Assembly (NCBI GenBank): GCA_900491605.1
Contig: UESW01005070.1
Coordinates: forward strand, 187,347-251,346
DNA from: Calamus simplicifolius
Taxonomy: Eukaryota; Streptophyta; Magnoliopsida; Arecales; Arecaceae
Length of the DNA stretch: 64,000 nucleotides
Direction of reading: 5' to 3'
Position 1 is the stretch's first letter. Every line of letters begins with the position of its first letter. Shown piece after piece: positions 35,131-47,516 of the stretch. Below the pieces are notes generated by a model. That model had not been told where the DNA came from, did no database searches, and saw only the letters and a list, made by a program, of their open reading frames with translations. Both the position numbers and the translations under genes were made by a program.

Positions 35131-37649
35131 TGCCACATCTCAGACCTAATGGTGGTGGCCCAGGGGTGACAACCCACCGCATGCCTGGCATGCAAGGCAT
35201 CCTATAGCAGTCCAATTTATACAAGGAGGGATAATAAGTATATGTCATTTAAAAGTCAACAACATTTCTACTATAAGCCATAACCATAAGTTTTGGACTA
35301 TATGCCAAAATACATTAGATCAATGGGGCTACAAAAAAATCTAATCTATATCACTCGGATAGAAGCTCCATTTATTCCATATCCTTTTCTTCAGTTTTGT
35401 GGATCTGAAAAATATTATGAGATTTTAATGAGCTCACACTCAGTAAGCCTATTGTAATATAGTATAATCATTTCAAACTTTTAGCAAATCAGATTTCTAT
35501 CCGTAAAAAAATACATGTCAAGCTTCCAAATTTTAACTATATTTTACCATGTTATCAAAACATGCATATCATATGCTTAAAATAATTTTGGAAGGTAATG
35601 CCATGTAGCATCTCAAAATATAATTTCAAATCAAACTACTGTACCACTGTAAATAACATGTAAATTTTATTTTATACCAATGTTCCGTGGTCATACACTA
35701 CGTTCATGTAAATAGAACACCTCAAAGGTGCATCTTCCCTATACATCCCCTATGGAGGAAGGGTCCTGGTGTCAATAGAACACCCCTTGGGTGTGTCCTT
35801 TATATATAACCCCTGTGGAGGATGGGTCCTAGAGTCATATCATAAAATACCCCTCGGATGTGTCCTCCATATACAACCCTTATGGTTGGCCCGGAGTCAA
35901 TAGAATACCCCTCGGGTGTGTCCCTCGCATATCACCCTTGTGGAGGGTGGATTCCAGAGTCATGTAACATATCATGTCATGTTATAATGGACCGTAGTGA
36001 CACATAATAGCATATTTATAAAATATTATTTTCATGTCACGTTTGTAAAATAGCATGTATTGTTGCAAAAGTATAACAACATACTTTCATATATATAGTG
36101 GTTTGAATATAACAAAATATACATGTATCCTTGTATAAAACTTTTAACAATTTTAAATACCATGACAAATAATCATTTGCATGTATCAGTACCAAATAAT
36201 TTGCAGAATTTAACGATTCCAAAAATGACTATGGCCAATAATCACTTGCATGTAAAGGTACCAAATAATTTTGCAGAAATTAGCACTTTCAAATAACTAT
36301 GTAAAAAGTCAATTTGCATGTATGTGGTATCAAATCCATTTTCTTATTTTTCAAATAATACACAATGTATCAGTATAGCATTTAAACCCATAATTTTTAT
36401 ATTTTAATAATTCATAAAAATCGTGATAAATGGCTTACTTACCTCCTAACGCTAATCCAAAGATGCAAATCAACTATTTAGGCTCTTGAGTACCTACAAC
36501 ATGATTTTTCAAACTTTAATCTCCAAAATCATGATGTCAATATGACTTTTATACTTTACCCAGTCTAATCCTGGGCCCAACTTTGGGCTTAAATATCTTC
36601 AATTATATAAGCCCAAATGGGAAAATAATTTTTTTGGCAAACTAGGATCAAAGCTGATCCAAACCTCATATTCCTTTTTTTGGGCCTAGCCTGATTTGGG
36701 GCCCAAAAATTTGGCCAAAAGGGATTTCACTGGGCTGAGCTGAACTTGGGCCCAGCCCCTCCTTTTCCTTCTCTTTCTCTCCCCTGGTTCACTCGAACCA
36801 GGAGGGAAATGACCGGCGGCCTAGGGCTACCGTCAACCCCTCCTGAGGCTCGCCTGGCTGTTGGCAATCAGCCCAGCGCCAGCCGCCGATGGCAGCCATC
36901 TTCCTTTTCTTTCTTTTTTCTTTTCTTTCTTTCTTCTTCCTCCTGCTTCCTCTGTTTCTCCTCCCTAGGCGGCAGCACGGCCAGCCTCCTTCGGCTGGTC
37001 GAACCCCATCGGATGCTGCCCCAACGCTAATGGGGTCCGCCACCTACGCTCGAGCCCAGCGAGGCCATGGGCATGCCGCTAGGCCCGAACCGGTGCTAGC
37101 TCCCACGGCAGAGGAGGGCCGTGCAATGACCCTCTTTCTCCACTTCGGCTTCCTCGAGCGGCTGGCTGCCTCCCCCCCTTCGGCGTCTGGTCCGCTCGGC
37201 ACCATCATGTGTCCTCGGCATGACCCAGCTGCAGCAGCCAAGGCGTAGCCGGGCAACCTCCCCCCTCCTACTATTTCTCTCTCTGCCCCCCTCTTGCCGG
37301 TGGAGTCTTACCTTCCCGAAGGCGGCGAGGTGGCGGAGATGGGCGGAGGTGGATGTGGAGCGAGGCGGCGTGAGGCAGAGCCGAAGGTGGGGGGGGTGTT
37401 GGGCGAAGGTAGAGGGAGCTCCTTCCCCCCCCCCCCCCTCTCTTTTATCGCGGCAAAGGGAGGGTGGCGCCTTCCCCCGCAAGAAGACTTCCCCCATGCG
37501 ATCCGCGTTTGAGGCCTGTTCACCTCTTTTTTTTTCGTCTAGGGGTTTACACAATGGGTTCGGTTAGATCAGTTTTGGCTTGCGTCAAACTTAGGTTGGT
37601 ATTAGAAAAAAAAAAACACCTCAACCCATACTAGGCCAGTGAATATCCA

Positions 37650-38100
37650 TGTCCAAAAAGGACATCCACACCGTTGTTCAGAGATGATCAAGATCACCAA
37701 TACCTTGAGGGTCAAGAGCCTTGCTATTACGCAATGAAGATGATAATTAACTTATTCATCATCCCTACGTTATGATGTAGACAGTCTTAAGGAGCTTGTG
37801 CTGCATAATCGACAATAGCCACATGATAAAAACTTTCTGGGGCTGCTTGTGACAATCGCATGCAATAGCACTTTATGGTCAACAATAAGCTGTCTTCAGG
37901 ACAAAAAAGAAATAGAAAAGAAAGAATGAAGTTTAAGATGATGGAATGGACATTATCTTCAAACATGCATATTTTATTTTCAGTAGGAATGCAGGCTTCT
38001 ATGAAGTTGATAAGAAGATCAGTATAATTGGCTTCTTATACCTCTGCAAAATAACTCTGGAAGCTTTATATCCAAACAAATTTTGTGATGGCTTGCAATG
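37650..38100. repeat. ~445 bp low-copy repeat, copy 4 of 4
   Basis: Unit 2 counterpart of 23,188-23,640; it runs through the uninterrupted target gcttgcaatgggtcgggtt. The third copy, next to the LTR element, lies at about 30,779-31,233. Confidence 0.85.
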
Positions 38101-38921
38101 GGTCGGGTTAGATCAGTTTTGGCTTGCGTCAAAGTTAGGTTGGTATTAGAAAAAAAAAAAAAAAAAAGAACACCTCAACCCATACTAGGCCAGTGAATAG
38201 CCATGTCAAAAAGAACCATGCCCAATCCATTTATTTTGTAGAAAGTCATACCCAACTCAACCAAATTATGGCTTTACTTATTAGCTATGTACCATAAAAA
38301 AGCGAAAGCAAAATAGAGCCAAGAAGTAGGGATCAATGGTTGGGTGTCAGAATAAAGTGAAGTTATACTGGAGAAGAAAACAAAATAAATCTTAAAACAT
38401 GGCATTTACTCTAATTTTATATTAGAATATTTGTGTTCTTCCAACTATTAATTTCACAATGTTCCTAACAACTTGAAACAAGTGACAGCTGTTCAATGTT
38501 CTATCACACTACTGCCATTGTTCTATGGGCCTAGGGGTTAGGTTGTCTAGGTTTGTCCAACCCATTATGATTTGCCGGGCATAGGAGTGAAACCCGAACC
38601 TGGACATTAATCATTGGGTTGGTCTTGAGTAATCCAAGCTCGGTCCATTTATTAAAATCTCTCACCCACTACCCTATTTATTTTGCTTGGGTTGGTGGAT
38701 CCAGGCCAGGAATTGTCAGTCATAGTTTCCAATAGATTTTTCAAGTCCTTGAGAAGTACCTCTCTGTGAGCAGCCAAAATAAAAAGGTTTGGTGATAGCA
38801 TTTTACAGGCTTGTCTCCTAGTTGAAGATCATTTATCTTGCCTTTTAAGAGTTAAATTTAGTTGTAAAATCCTCCTGACAAATCTGTTTACAAAATATAT
38901 GTTTGGCTAATAATGGGCCTT

Positions 38922-39327
38922 TCTTTATTGAAACAACATGTGAATAAATTAAGCCTAACAGAAATGTGTATGTTAAGATGGATATATGGTAAAACTTTAA
39001 AAGATAGAATTAGAAATAAACATATAAGAGAAATGATAGGAGTAGTCCCAATTGAAGATAATGAGAGAAATCGATTACGGTGGTTTGGACATATACAACG
39101 TAGACGTTTAGATGCTCCAGTTAGAAAGAGTAATCTTTTAACAATTTATGGTAAGGATAGAGGTAGACCTAAACTAACATGAGCAGAAATAATTAAAAAG
39201 ATACAATTATTTATAATTTAAATATCGACTTGGTCCTGAATAGAGCAGAGTGGAGGAAGCAGATTCATGTAGCCGACCCCATGTAGTTGGGAAAAGGCTT
39301 AGATGAGATGAGCTGATTTAAGTTGAG
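38922..39327 (+). mobile_element. RTE-type LINE 3' end (unit 2 copy)
   Basis: The better-preserved copy: one frame reads LTEMCMLRWIYGKTLKDRIR, then VPIEDNERNRLRWFGHIQRR and YGKDRGRPKLT before a stop, and frameshifted sequence continues with NRAEWRKQIHVADPM. This is the C-terminal end of an RTE reverse transcriptase. The 14 base duplication TAATAATGGGCCTT flanks it at 38,908-38,921 and 39,328-39,341. Because both units share the same insertion and flanks, it predates the duplication. Confidence 0.88.
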
Positions 39328-39341
39328 TAATAATGGGCCTT

Positions 39342-41156
39342 CCTCTAAATTCCATAATTTGTCATATTTAAAGTATATAATTTAATGAAAACAACTTCTT
39401 TCTGGTCTCCTCTTTTCCTGCAATCATATTCTGCCCACCTGTAATGATTAAAAAAATGTCTTTGCCTCATGCCAATGTTACTTTTTTATTTAGTCAACAC
39501 TTTTATTTGATGCCAATTTATCTCTTCATTCCCTCAAGTTGGGGCACATCTCAGCATAATGAACTCTATGTACTGCAGTCTATCTAGTGTTTTGTACCTT
39601 CAAGTAGTTTCATTCCTTGATTAGCTTAATTTCTAAAATTATCTATATTTCTGAACTTTTATCTTCACCTTTGCTTCCTTTAACCTTTTCATGGGCTCTG
39701 TTTAACCTTCACCTGTTCCTGCTTGAGGACCCCTTTAAAGGACAGGAACCTTAACCTCTTTTGTTGCTAACCACGGGTACAAATCTAATAGGTAGAAGAT
39801 CTCATTTCCTATTCAAGAACTCAATGATAATGGACTTATTGTTTGAAACAAATATAAGATGTTGTTTGCTCCAACCTTATGAAAATGATGAAGCCATTTA
39901 GATAAATTAGGGATGTACTTAGTAGAAAATAGTTCTCTTAGAAGTCAGGCCATGTGGAGGCTTTGTTGCTTAATGAATGATCAAATTACTTCAAAGCAGC
40001 TACAAACTTACCAAAGCTTTTCAAACACCTCGTAGTATTCTTTTCTCCACTAACTTCAAGCTCGTTGTGATTGCACAAACACACCCCTTACTCCTTATCC
40101 CTTAGATTTAAGTATCCATCCATATTGTCATTAGATATTGTGCCAATATTATCAAAACGTTACAAAGTGTACACTTGTCCCATCTATGCTGGCCAATATC
40201 ACTTTGCAGATGCATATCTAAACTATGTGCTAGTACATATTGATGCATGGCAGGCAATACAGGCATCACCTACTTTTTTGTTATGATCCTATCACCCCCA
40301 AACAATTGTGTTTTTATTCAACAATCTAAACTTCCGCCTTTGTCTTCTTTTTTTATAAAATTTGAGTGTCCAGCCTTTAGTTTGGGCATGCTAGTAAGAA
40401 AATCATAATTTTGCATTAGACTAAAGATTAAAAATCAATATAACTCATAAGCTATATTTGACCTTCTGGTGATGCAGGCAATGTGTACCGGCACCTAAAA
40501 TATGTGGGCCATGTTTAAACATGGTTGTGCATCCCCCTTTGATTTTTATCATAATTTTGAAACCTATTGTGTATTATATGTGCATATGAATCTATCTTGT
40601 GTTAGTTTGTATGGCAAATTACTGGAACGTTGAAACTATGCAATGTGCATGTTAAATGACGATCAACACCCCATCTAGGATTTCATGTGATTATAGATGT
40701 CTAAAGATTAGGGAAAATTATTTTTATTTGTTTATATCATACTTATGCAATGTGAAGCAATTATAACTAGTCTTTGCTTGGAAGAAATTGAATAATGTAG
40801 CTATATTAACATACAAGTTGCAAAACTCTCTAGAGAACTACATTTTTTTCATTCCCCTACATGCTAAATTTCATTATGATGTGACATGATAAATGCTGCA
40901 TGCCAGTCCCTGGTTAATGCATACACTATACACATTTTTTCCTCTTAAATCTCAAAATTGTGGGTTGATGCTTGAGAGGACCATCGTGCTAGGTCACTCT
41001 CCCTTTCATCCTCTACAACCCAAGTAGAAGATAGCTATAAGATTATTTCTTCACATACAAACTTTTGGGATGTTTAGTAGATGATAATTACCTCCCTTTC
41101 ATCCTTGCAACTCAAGTAGAAGATAGCTATAAAATTATTTCTTCACATACAAACTT
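39342..41156. other. Low-copy sequence within duplication (unit 2)
   Basis: No gene was seen. It matches 24,864-26,696 with small indels, including the ~85 base tandem repeat just before the copia. Confidence 0.5.
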
Positions 41157-42009
41157 TTGGGTGAAGGAAATAAATTAGTCCAAATTCCATGTTATTCATG
41201 TATGAACAACAAAGATAACAAAAAAGGAAGCATACCTTAATCCATAAGTCTTGATGGCTATGAGTTGATCTTTCAAAGGGAGACCCTATTTTCACAGTTT
41301 TTTCACTGTATTCCTCTTTGATGGGGATAAGAGAATCTGCAACCCCTTCTATGATGATTGGTCTCCTTTGGGAACCATAACCCTTGAAATTGGCTAATTT
41401 TTAATTTGGTCCCTCATCAAATTAGAAATAGCATATAGGTATTTACACAATAATTTTTCATGATAATTATTCTCTTAGCCAAAACCAACTTTATACCAAA
41501 TTGATAACTTTCATTGGCTAATCAAACAATGGCATAACACATTTGTTATGACATGTGTGGCCCCAAATAATTATTTAAATTTCTAACAATCTCTTACTGC
41601 ACCACATATGTATCCTTATAAATGTGTTAGACTTTATGAGCTCAAAACTTTGCCATTATAAACATAAGGCATATCAGAACAATCTCATCCATTAATTGTT
41701 TCAATATAGGACCAAAGCGGTTTTCGTTAAATCAATCTTAACTAGACCTATCATTGATCACTAACATTAACATAACCAAATGACATAGATCAATCATGAA
41801 ATGTGTAGCATGAAAATCACATGAATGTGATCAGTACATATCGATTTTCAACTGGTCCAACCTTACTGTAGTGAGATCAACTTTATTTTATTGTACAAAG
41901 TGTAATAAACTAAATGCTTTAACGTTATTTCTGATCAGAAAAATTGTTCATAACATAAAAGTGCAAACATAGAACATAAAATCACAAATGGCAAACTCCC
42001 ACTAAATCT

Positions 42010-43508
42010 GAGATTCACTATACTCTAGAATGCCCATACTTATTGTATGCTTATGAAAGACCTTTGAAGGAACCCCTTTCGTAAGAGGGTCCGCAATCAT
42101 GGAGTTTGTTCCCAAATATTCTATGTAGATTTGTCCGCTTTGCACCCTTTCTTTAACAACTAGAAACTTGATATCAATGTGTTTGGACTTTGATGAGCTC
42201 CTATTGTTGTTAGAGTACAAGACTGCTGATCTATTTTCACAATAAATCTTTAGTAATCTTTCAATTCTTTCAACTATTCGCAGTTCAGTAACAAATTTTT
42301 AGCCAAATTCCATGGTTGGATGCCTCAAAACATGCTACAAACTCCGCTGCCATGGTGGAAGAAGCAATAAGTGTCTGTTTGGCACTTTGCCAAGAAATTG
42401 TTGCACCAGCCAGTAAATAGATGTAGCTATAGTGATTTTCTACTATCTTGGCACTCAGCAAAATTTGAGTCAAAATGCCCAATGATCTCTAATTTGTCTA
42501 ACCTCTTATATGTGAGCATGTGGTCTCTTATTCTCTTCAAATACCTCATGATTCTTTTGGCTGGTTTTCAATGATTCATACCTGGGTTGCTTAAGTATTT
42601 GCCTAGAACTCCAACAATGTATGCAATATTCGGATGCGTACATACTTGAGCATACATGAGACTTCCAATAGCTGAAGGATAAGGAATCTTATGCATTTCT
42701 TAAATCTCTAGATTTTCTTTAGGGCGCTGAACTTGTCTCCTTTGGTGACTGGGGTATCTCTTGGTTTACAACTCTTGCATGCCAAACCTTTTGAATACCT
42801 TATCAAGATAGGCCCTTTGTGACAATCCTAAAATACCTCGAGATCTGTCTTGGTGTATTTTGATTCCTATTACAAAGAATGCATTACCAAGATCCTTCAT
42901 CTCAATTTTTTGGCAAAAATTTCTTGGTTTCATGCAACATACACCTATATCATTAGTGGCAAGCAGAATGCTATCAACATACAATACCAGAAAAATACAC
43001 TTACTCCCACTGAATATATGATACACACATTCATCAACAATATTCATCTCAAACCGAATGAGAGAATTATCTCATAAAATTTGTGATACCACTGACGGGA
43101 TGCTTGTTTAAGCCCATAGATAGATTGCTTTAATTTGCAAACCATTTTCTTTAGGTCTCCAAATGCAAAGTTTTTTGGTTGCACCATATAAATTATTTCA
43201 ACAATGTCTCCATTGAGAAACGCCGTCTTTACATCCATCTGATGAAGCTCCAAATCATAGTGTGCCACAAGAGCTATGATTGTCCTAAAGGAGTCCTTCG
43301 TTGAAACTGGAGAGATCTCCTTATAGTCAATCCCTTTCTTTTGAGTATAATCCATTGCTACAAGACAAGCTTTATACCTCTCCACATTACCTTTGGAATC
43401 CCTTTTGGTCTTAAATATCCATTTACAACCAATGGATTCCGTATCTTCCAGTAATGCGACGAGTTCCCAAACCTTATTGTCTTGCATGGACTTATATTCT
43501 TCATTCAT
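42010..43508 (-). pseudogene. copia reverse transcriptase and RNase H
   Basis: A 154-codon frame reads VWELVALLEDTESIGCKWIF, YKACLVAMDYTQKKGIDY, HQMDVKTAFLNGD and QSIYGLKQASRQWY. The next frame has FLVLYVDSILLATNDIG, then RNase H pieces including SWQSAKQTLIASSTMAAEF and the terminal SKHIDIKFLVVKERVQSGQI with MIADPLTKGV. The active-site motif is YVDS, so the second catalytic Asp is changed. At least three frameshifts break the region. Confidence 0.92.
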
Positions 43509-44229
43509 TGCTTTGATTCATTTATTGGAGTTTGAGTCCCGCATGGCTTGACAGAAGTTGATTAGATCTTCTTCTATGATGCCATTATTCTCCTCATGTT
43601 CTTGGAGAAATACTATATAATCATCTAGAGTAGCATTTCTCCTTTCTCTTATGGATCGTCGCAATGGCAACGGCTCTTGTAACACTTGATCTTGAGGATA
43701 TTGAGTTTGTTCCTCATAAACAATTTGAGTTTGTTCAATAGAACCACCTCCTCATCTTGAATGGGGATATAGATGATAATATCCTTCTGACGCTCCAAAT
43801 TTGTTACATCAGTAGCAATTGTATGAATTGGCTCAAAAATTGGTACCATTTCTTCCTTAAAGATAAAGTCCCTAACCATATTTTTTTCTCCCAAACTCAA
43901 TATCCTCAAAAAATATTTCAATTCCTATTTCAAAAATTATCTTTAATTTAGGATCATAAATTTATACCCCCTTGATCGCTCAGAATACCCAATAAAGAAG
44001 CTGCTAATTGTTCGGGATTCTAATTTCTTTTTATATAGTGTATAAGGCCTTGCCTCAGCTGGACAATCCCATGCATGAAAATGCTTTAGACTAGGCTTTC
44101 TACCTGTCCAAAGTTCATAAGGTGCCTTTACAGCTGCTTTAGTTGGTACCCTATTAAGAATGTAGGCTGTAGTTTTTAGTGCCTCTCCCCAAATTGACTC
44201 TGATTATGTGGAATGGTAAATCATACTCC

Positions 44230-45246
44230 TTACCATATCCTTAAGAGTCCTATTTCATTTTTCAGCTACACCATTCATGCTAGGTGTCCCTAGCATGGTG
44301 TACTGTGGAACGATTCCACACTCCCCTAGGTATCTGGCAAATGATCCTGGACGTTGTTCACTTGATCCGTTATATCTACTGTAATATTCACCTCCACGAT
44401 CAGATTTGAATTTCTTTATTCTTTGGTTAAGTTGATTCTCAACTTCAACTTTAAATGATTAGAAAACGTTCAAAACCTGTGATTTTTCATGAATAAGAAA
44501 TATGTATACATATCGAGAAGAATCATCAATGAATGATACAAAATATTGTTAACCATTCAAAGATGGTATTGGAAATGGCCCACAAATGTATGTATCAATT
44601 CCAATACATTCATAGCTCTATATGCACCATATTTCTTAACTTTGGTTTGTTTGCCTTTTATGCAATTAGCACAAACAATAAAGTCTGTGAAATCTATGGA
44701 ATCTAAAATTTCATCTGACACAAGTCGTTGAACTCTATTTCTAGAGATGTGGCCTAGTCGCTTGCACCACAATGAACCTGAGTTTGCAATATCCAGTTTG
44801 CATTTAATACCTCTTGATTCCAAATTTAATGATTCACTATGCGAGGCTACTGTATCAAGCAAATATAAATTGTCATAAGCAACAAAAAATTCAGTACCAA
44901 CAATATTAGAATTTAAAGACAATACAAACTGATTGTTTTCAAATGAACAAGAGTATTTGGATCTGTCCAAATAAGAAATAGAAATCAAATTTCGTATAAA
45001 AGATGGTACAATAAAAGTGTCTTTTAAATCCAAATAATGATTAGAACTTAATAATAATCTAAAATGGCCAACAACCTCCACTTGAACTGACTTGTCGTCG
45101 CCCACAAAAATGCTTTGTTCAGCATCACTTGGCTTTCGGCAGCTTAGGCACCCCTGTATTGAAACACTGATGTTAGTAGTGACACCGGAGTCTAACCACC
45201 AAGTATTTCTAGGTACTAAAGCTAAATTTACCTTAAAACAAACCAA
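44230..45246 (-). pseudogene. copia protease, GAG-pre-integrase and integrase region
   Basis: A 229-codon frame contains NTWWLDSGVTTNIS with the aspartic protease DSG triad, then LISISYLDRSKYSCSFENN, and the pre-integrase motif LWCKRLGHISRNRVQRLVSD with CANCIKGKQTK (the HHCC-type zinc site, partly altered). Integrase core fragments follow in other frames, including KSDRGGEYYSRY and GTPSMNGVAE-like sequence near 44,250-44,400. Frameshifts are present from about 44,540. Confidence 0.88.
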
Positions 45247-45273
45247 AGTTAGGAACGTGCCTTTCTTTACCCT

Positions 45274-46060
45274 TCAGGCATGGTACTTGGCACATTCCTT
45301 CTTCATGTGTCCAGGTTTTCCACAAAAGAAGCAAAGATCAACCTTATTTTGCTTCTTTTGAGCTGGACCCTTCACGGCCTCATTCTTGGATGATTCAGGT
45401 TTCTTTCTTTTATTCTTGTCCTTGGAGGTGCCCATCAAGTTGGTACTCTCAGTCCTTTCTTGCATCAGTCTTTCTTCCTCTTGAACACAATAAGAGATCA
45501 GTTCATTCAATATCCATTTTTCCTTCTAGCAATTATAACTAATCTTGAATTGATTAAACTGTGCTGGAAGAGAAATTAGAACCAAATGCATGAGTAAGTC
45601 CTCAAACATCTCAAGCTTGAGAGCCTTAAGTTTTGATGCAATGTTGGACATCTCCATAATGTATTCTCTTACATTCCCCTTGCCTTTGTACTTCATGGTG
45701 ATTAAGCGTTATAGCAAAGTGCTAGTTCAGCCTTATCGCTCTTTGCAAAGCGCTTCTTAATTTCAGCAAGAAGATCCTTGGCATCAGTAATCCCATCGGA
45801 TACTATGCCCCTGAAAGCCTCATGAATGCTCCTCTTTATGATCATCAGACTCATGCAGTTTGAACGATCCCACTTCTCGTAATGCTTCCTTTGATCAGAG
45901 ATACTAAAGTCCAAAAGAGAAGGGGGTCGCTCCTTTCTTAACGCAAGGTCTAGATCCATGCACCCCAGGATAATAAGAATATTTCTTTTGTTCTTAAAAT
46001 TTATGCCATTAAGGACTGGTACCAAACTCAAATTGGCAGATACAGTAGCAAGGGCTGAAA
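45274..46060 (-). pseudogene. copia gag with zinc knuckle
   Basis: The N-terminal frame contains LNGINFKNKRNILIILGCMD, then HYEKWDRSNCMSLMIIKRSI, and a second frame ends in CFFCGKPGHMKKECAKYH, a CCHC zinc knuckle (CX2CX4HX4C) followed by a basic Lys-rich region. This is the usual copia gag architecture. A frameshift or stop near 45,530-45,720 separates the two halves. Confidence 0.9.
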
Positions 46061-46099
46061 AGAGAATAACCACATAAATATACTCACACAAATATCCAA

Positions 46100-47069
46100 A
46101 AAATAATCATCAATAAATTCAAATAATGACAAAAGCCATCTCAAGATACCAAGTGCAACATTAATACTAAGTCTTTGAATAGTAATATTAATTACTAGTG
46201 GTGCCTTATTATAATGATCAAATATGGACAATAATGCATGTTAAATAATAAACTCATCTTTGGATTAATTTATTATTCACATGTTCAACCTTATAATTGT
46301 CATATGCTTACCATCATAGGAATGTATGCAATCCGATCAAGTATCAACCTTCCTTTAGGCCGGTTAATACTTGCATGGATATATATACACACTATATTTA
46401 ATATTTCTCTTGAGTTATCTACACAAGAGAGGTCACTTTGGTGACTTCTTGTTTCAATTGGCTCATTTAAAATGTCAAACAATATGCATCACATATTAAA
46501 CCATAGTCATCATTTGAATTTTGAATGAAAAGCTTGACTTTACAGTCTAATGTCACATATATTGATCATTTAGACTAAATTGAAATAGTAATTCATTAAA
46601 TCAAACCCAAAACCATCATAATTATCAAAAATGAAGTTAGATCTGCATTTCACCTCGGTAAGGTGTTGCCTCGCTAAGGTGACCTGAGGCAAAAAAAAAA
46701 AAAAAACTAAATTTGAAACTTTAATTTTCTTTGGTGACCCAAAACTTGCAACCCATATCAGAAAACAAGGCCATTTTTATGCCGCCAAAAACAATCTGGA
46801 CAAATGGATAAGGTGTTGATCCAGAACCTTTTCTTTTTTAAAAAATAAATGGATAAATACCAAAAATTTATCCTTTAATGGATAAATACCTTTTCAATGG
46901 ATAAACACCGAAAAAAAAAATTATCCTTTTAATGGATAAAAACCGAAAAAATACCTTTAACAACAAAGCACGTATGCTCCAAAATCATTAGAAAACAATA
47001 GCAGAAACATAAAACATGCATTCTAATCATTCCAGAACTCAATCATGTCACACATAAATAAACATGGAA
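46100..47069 (-). other. copia leader between primer site and gag
   Basis: Untranslated leader of the element, AT-rich. At 46,800-46,960 an irregular tandem motif atggataaataccaaaaa (variants with ccg) repeats about five times. No coding frame is evident. Confidence 0.55.
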
Positions 47070-47082
47070 GGCTCTGATACCA
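47070..47082 (-). other. tRNA-iMet primer-binding site of the copia element
   Basis: The minus strand reads TGGTATCAGAGCC two bases after the 5' LTR end, complementary to initiator-Met tRNA. Confidence 0.93.
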
Positions 47083-47516
47083 CTTGAAGGAAATGAATTA
47101 GTCCAAATTATATATTCTTCATGTATGAACAACAAAGATAACAAAAAGGAAGCGTACTTGAATCCATAAGTCTTTATGGCTATGAGTTGTGATCTTCCAA
47201 AGGGAGACCCGTTTTCATAAGTTTTTCATCGTATTCCTCTTTGATGGGGATAAGAGAATACATAACCCCTTCTGTGACGATTGGTCTCCTTTAGGAATCA
47301 TAACCTTTGAAATTGACTAATTTCTAATATGGCCCCTCATCAAATTAGAAATAACATATAGGTATCTATATAATAATTTTTCATGATAATTATGCCCTTA
47401 GCAAAAACCAACTTTATACCAAATCGATCACTTTAATTGGCTAATCAAACAATGGCATAACACATTTGTTATGATATGTGTGGCCCCAAATAATTGTTTA
47501 AATTTCTAACATTGGG

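Larger units (their letters stand above)
31239..37551 (-). mobile_element. Complete non-autonomous LTR retrotransposon (6.3 kb)
   Basis: Left LTR 31,239-33,626, internal region 33,627-35,130, right LTR 35,131-37,551; flanks CAATG at 31,234-31,238 and 37,552-37,556. The minus-strand sequence after the right LTR has TGGTATCAGAGC seven bases in (initiator-Met tRNA primer site), and AAGTGGAGGA next to the left LTR is the polypurine tract, so it is minus-oriented with the right LTR as 5' LTR. The 2.4 kb LTRs are longer than the 1.5 kb internal region, which shows no gag or pol. The left LTR terminal TG has mutated (TGTA to TATA on the minus strand). Confidence 0.9.
30021..44494. repeat. Tandem segmental duplication, unit 2 (14.5 kb)
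   Basis: Collinear with unit 1 from aattacttagcc to the copia sequence tttttcatgaa. It is about 3,975 bases longer than unit 1; the complete LTR element here exceeds the solo LTR of unit 1 by 3,954 bases, which accounts for nearly all of the difference. Unit 2 continues directly into the rest of the copia, so it carries the ancestral right-hand arrangement. Confidence 0.92.
41162..47511 (-). mobile_element. Complete Ty1/copia retrotransposon (6.35 kb)
   Basis: The LTRs 41,162-41,588 and 47,085-47,511 are both 427 bases (TGAAGGAAAT ... TTTCTAACA) and the 5 base duplication TTGGG flanks them (41,157-41,161 and 47,512-47,516). On the minus strand the 5' LTR is followed by TGGTATCAGAGCC (initiator-Met primer site), and a purine stretch precedes the 3' LTR. 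The domain order is gag, protease, integrase, reverse transcriptase, RNase H, as in copia. Stops and frameshifts interrupt every domain, so it is not autonomous. Visible differences between the LTRs indicate age. Confidence 0.96.
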
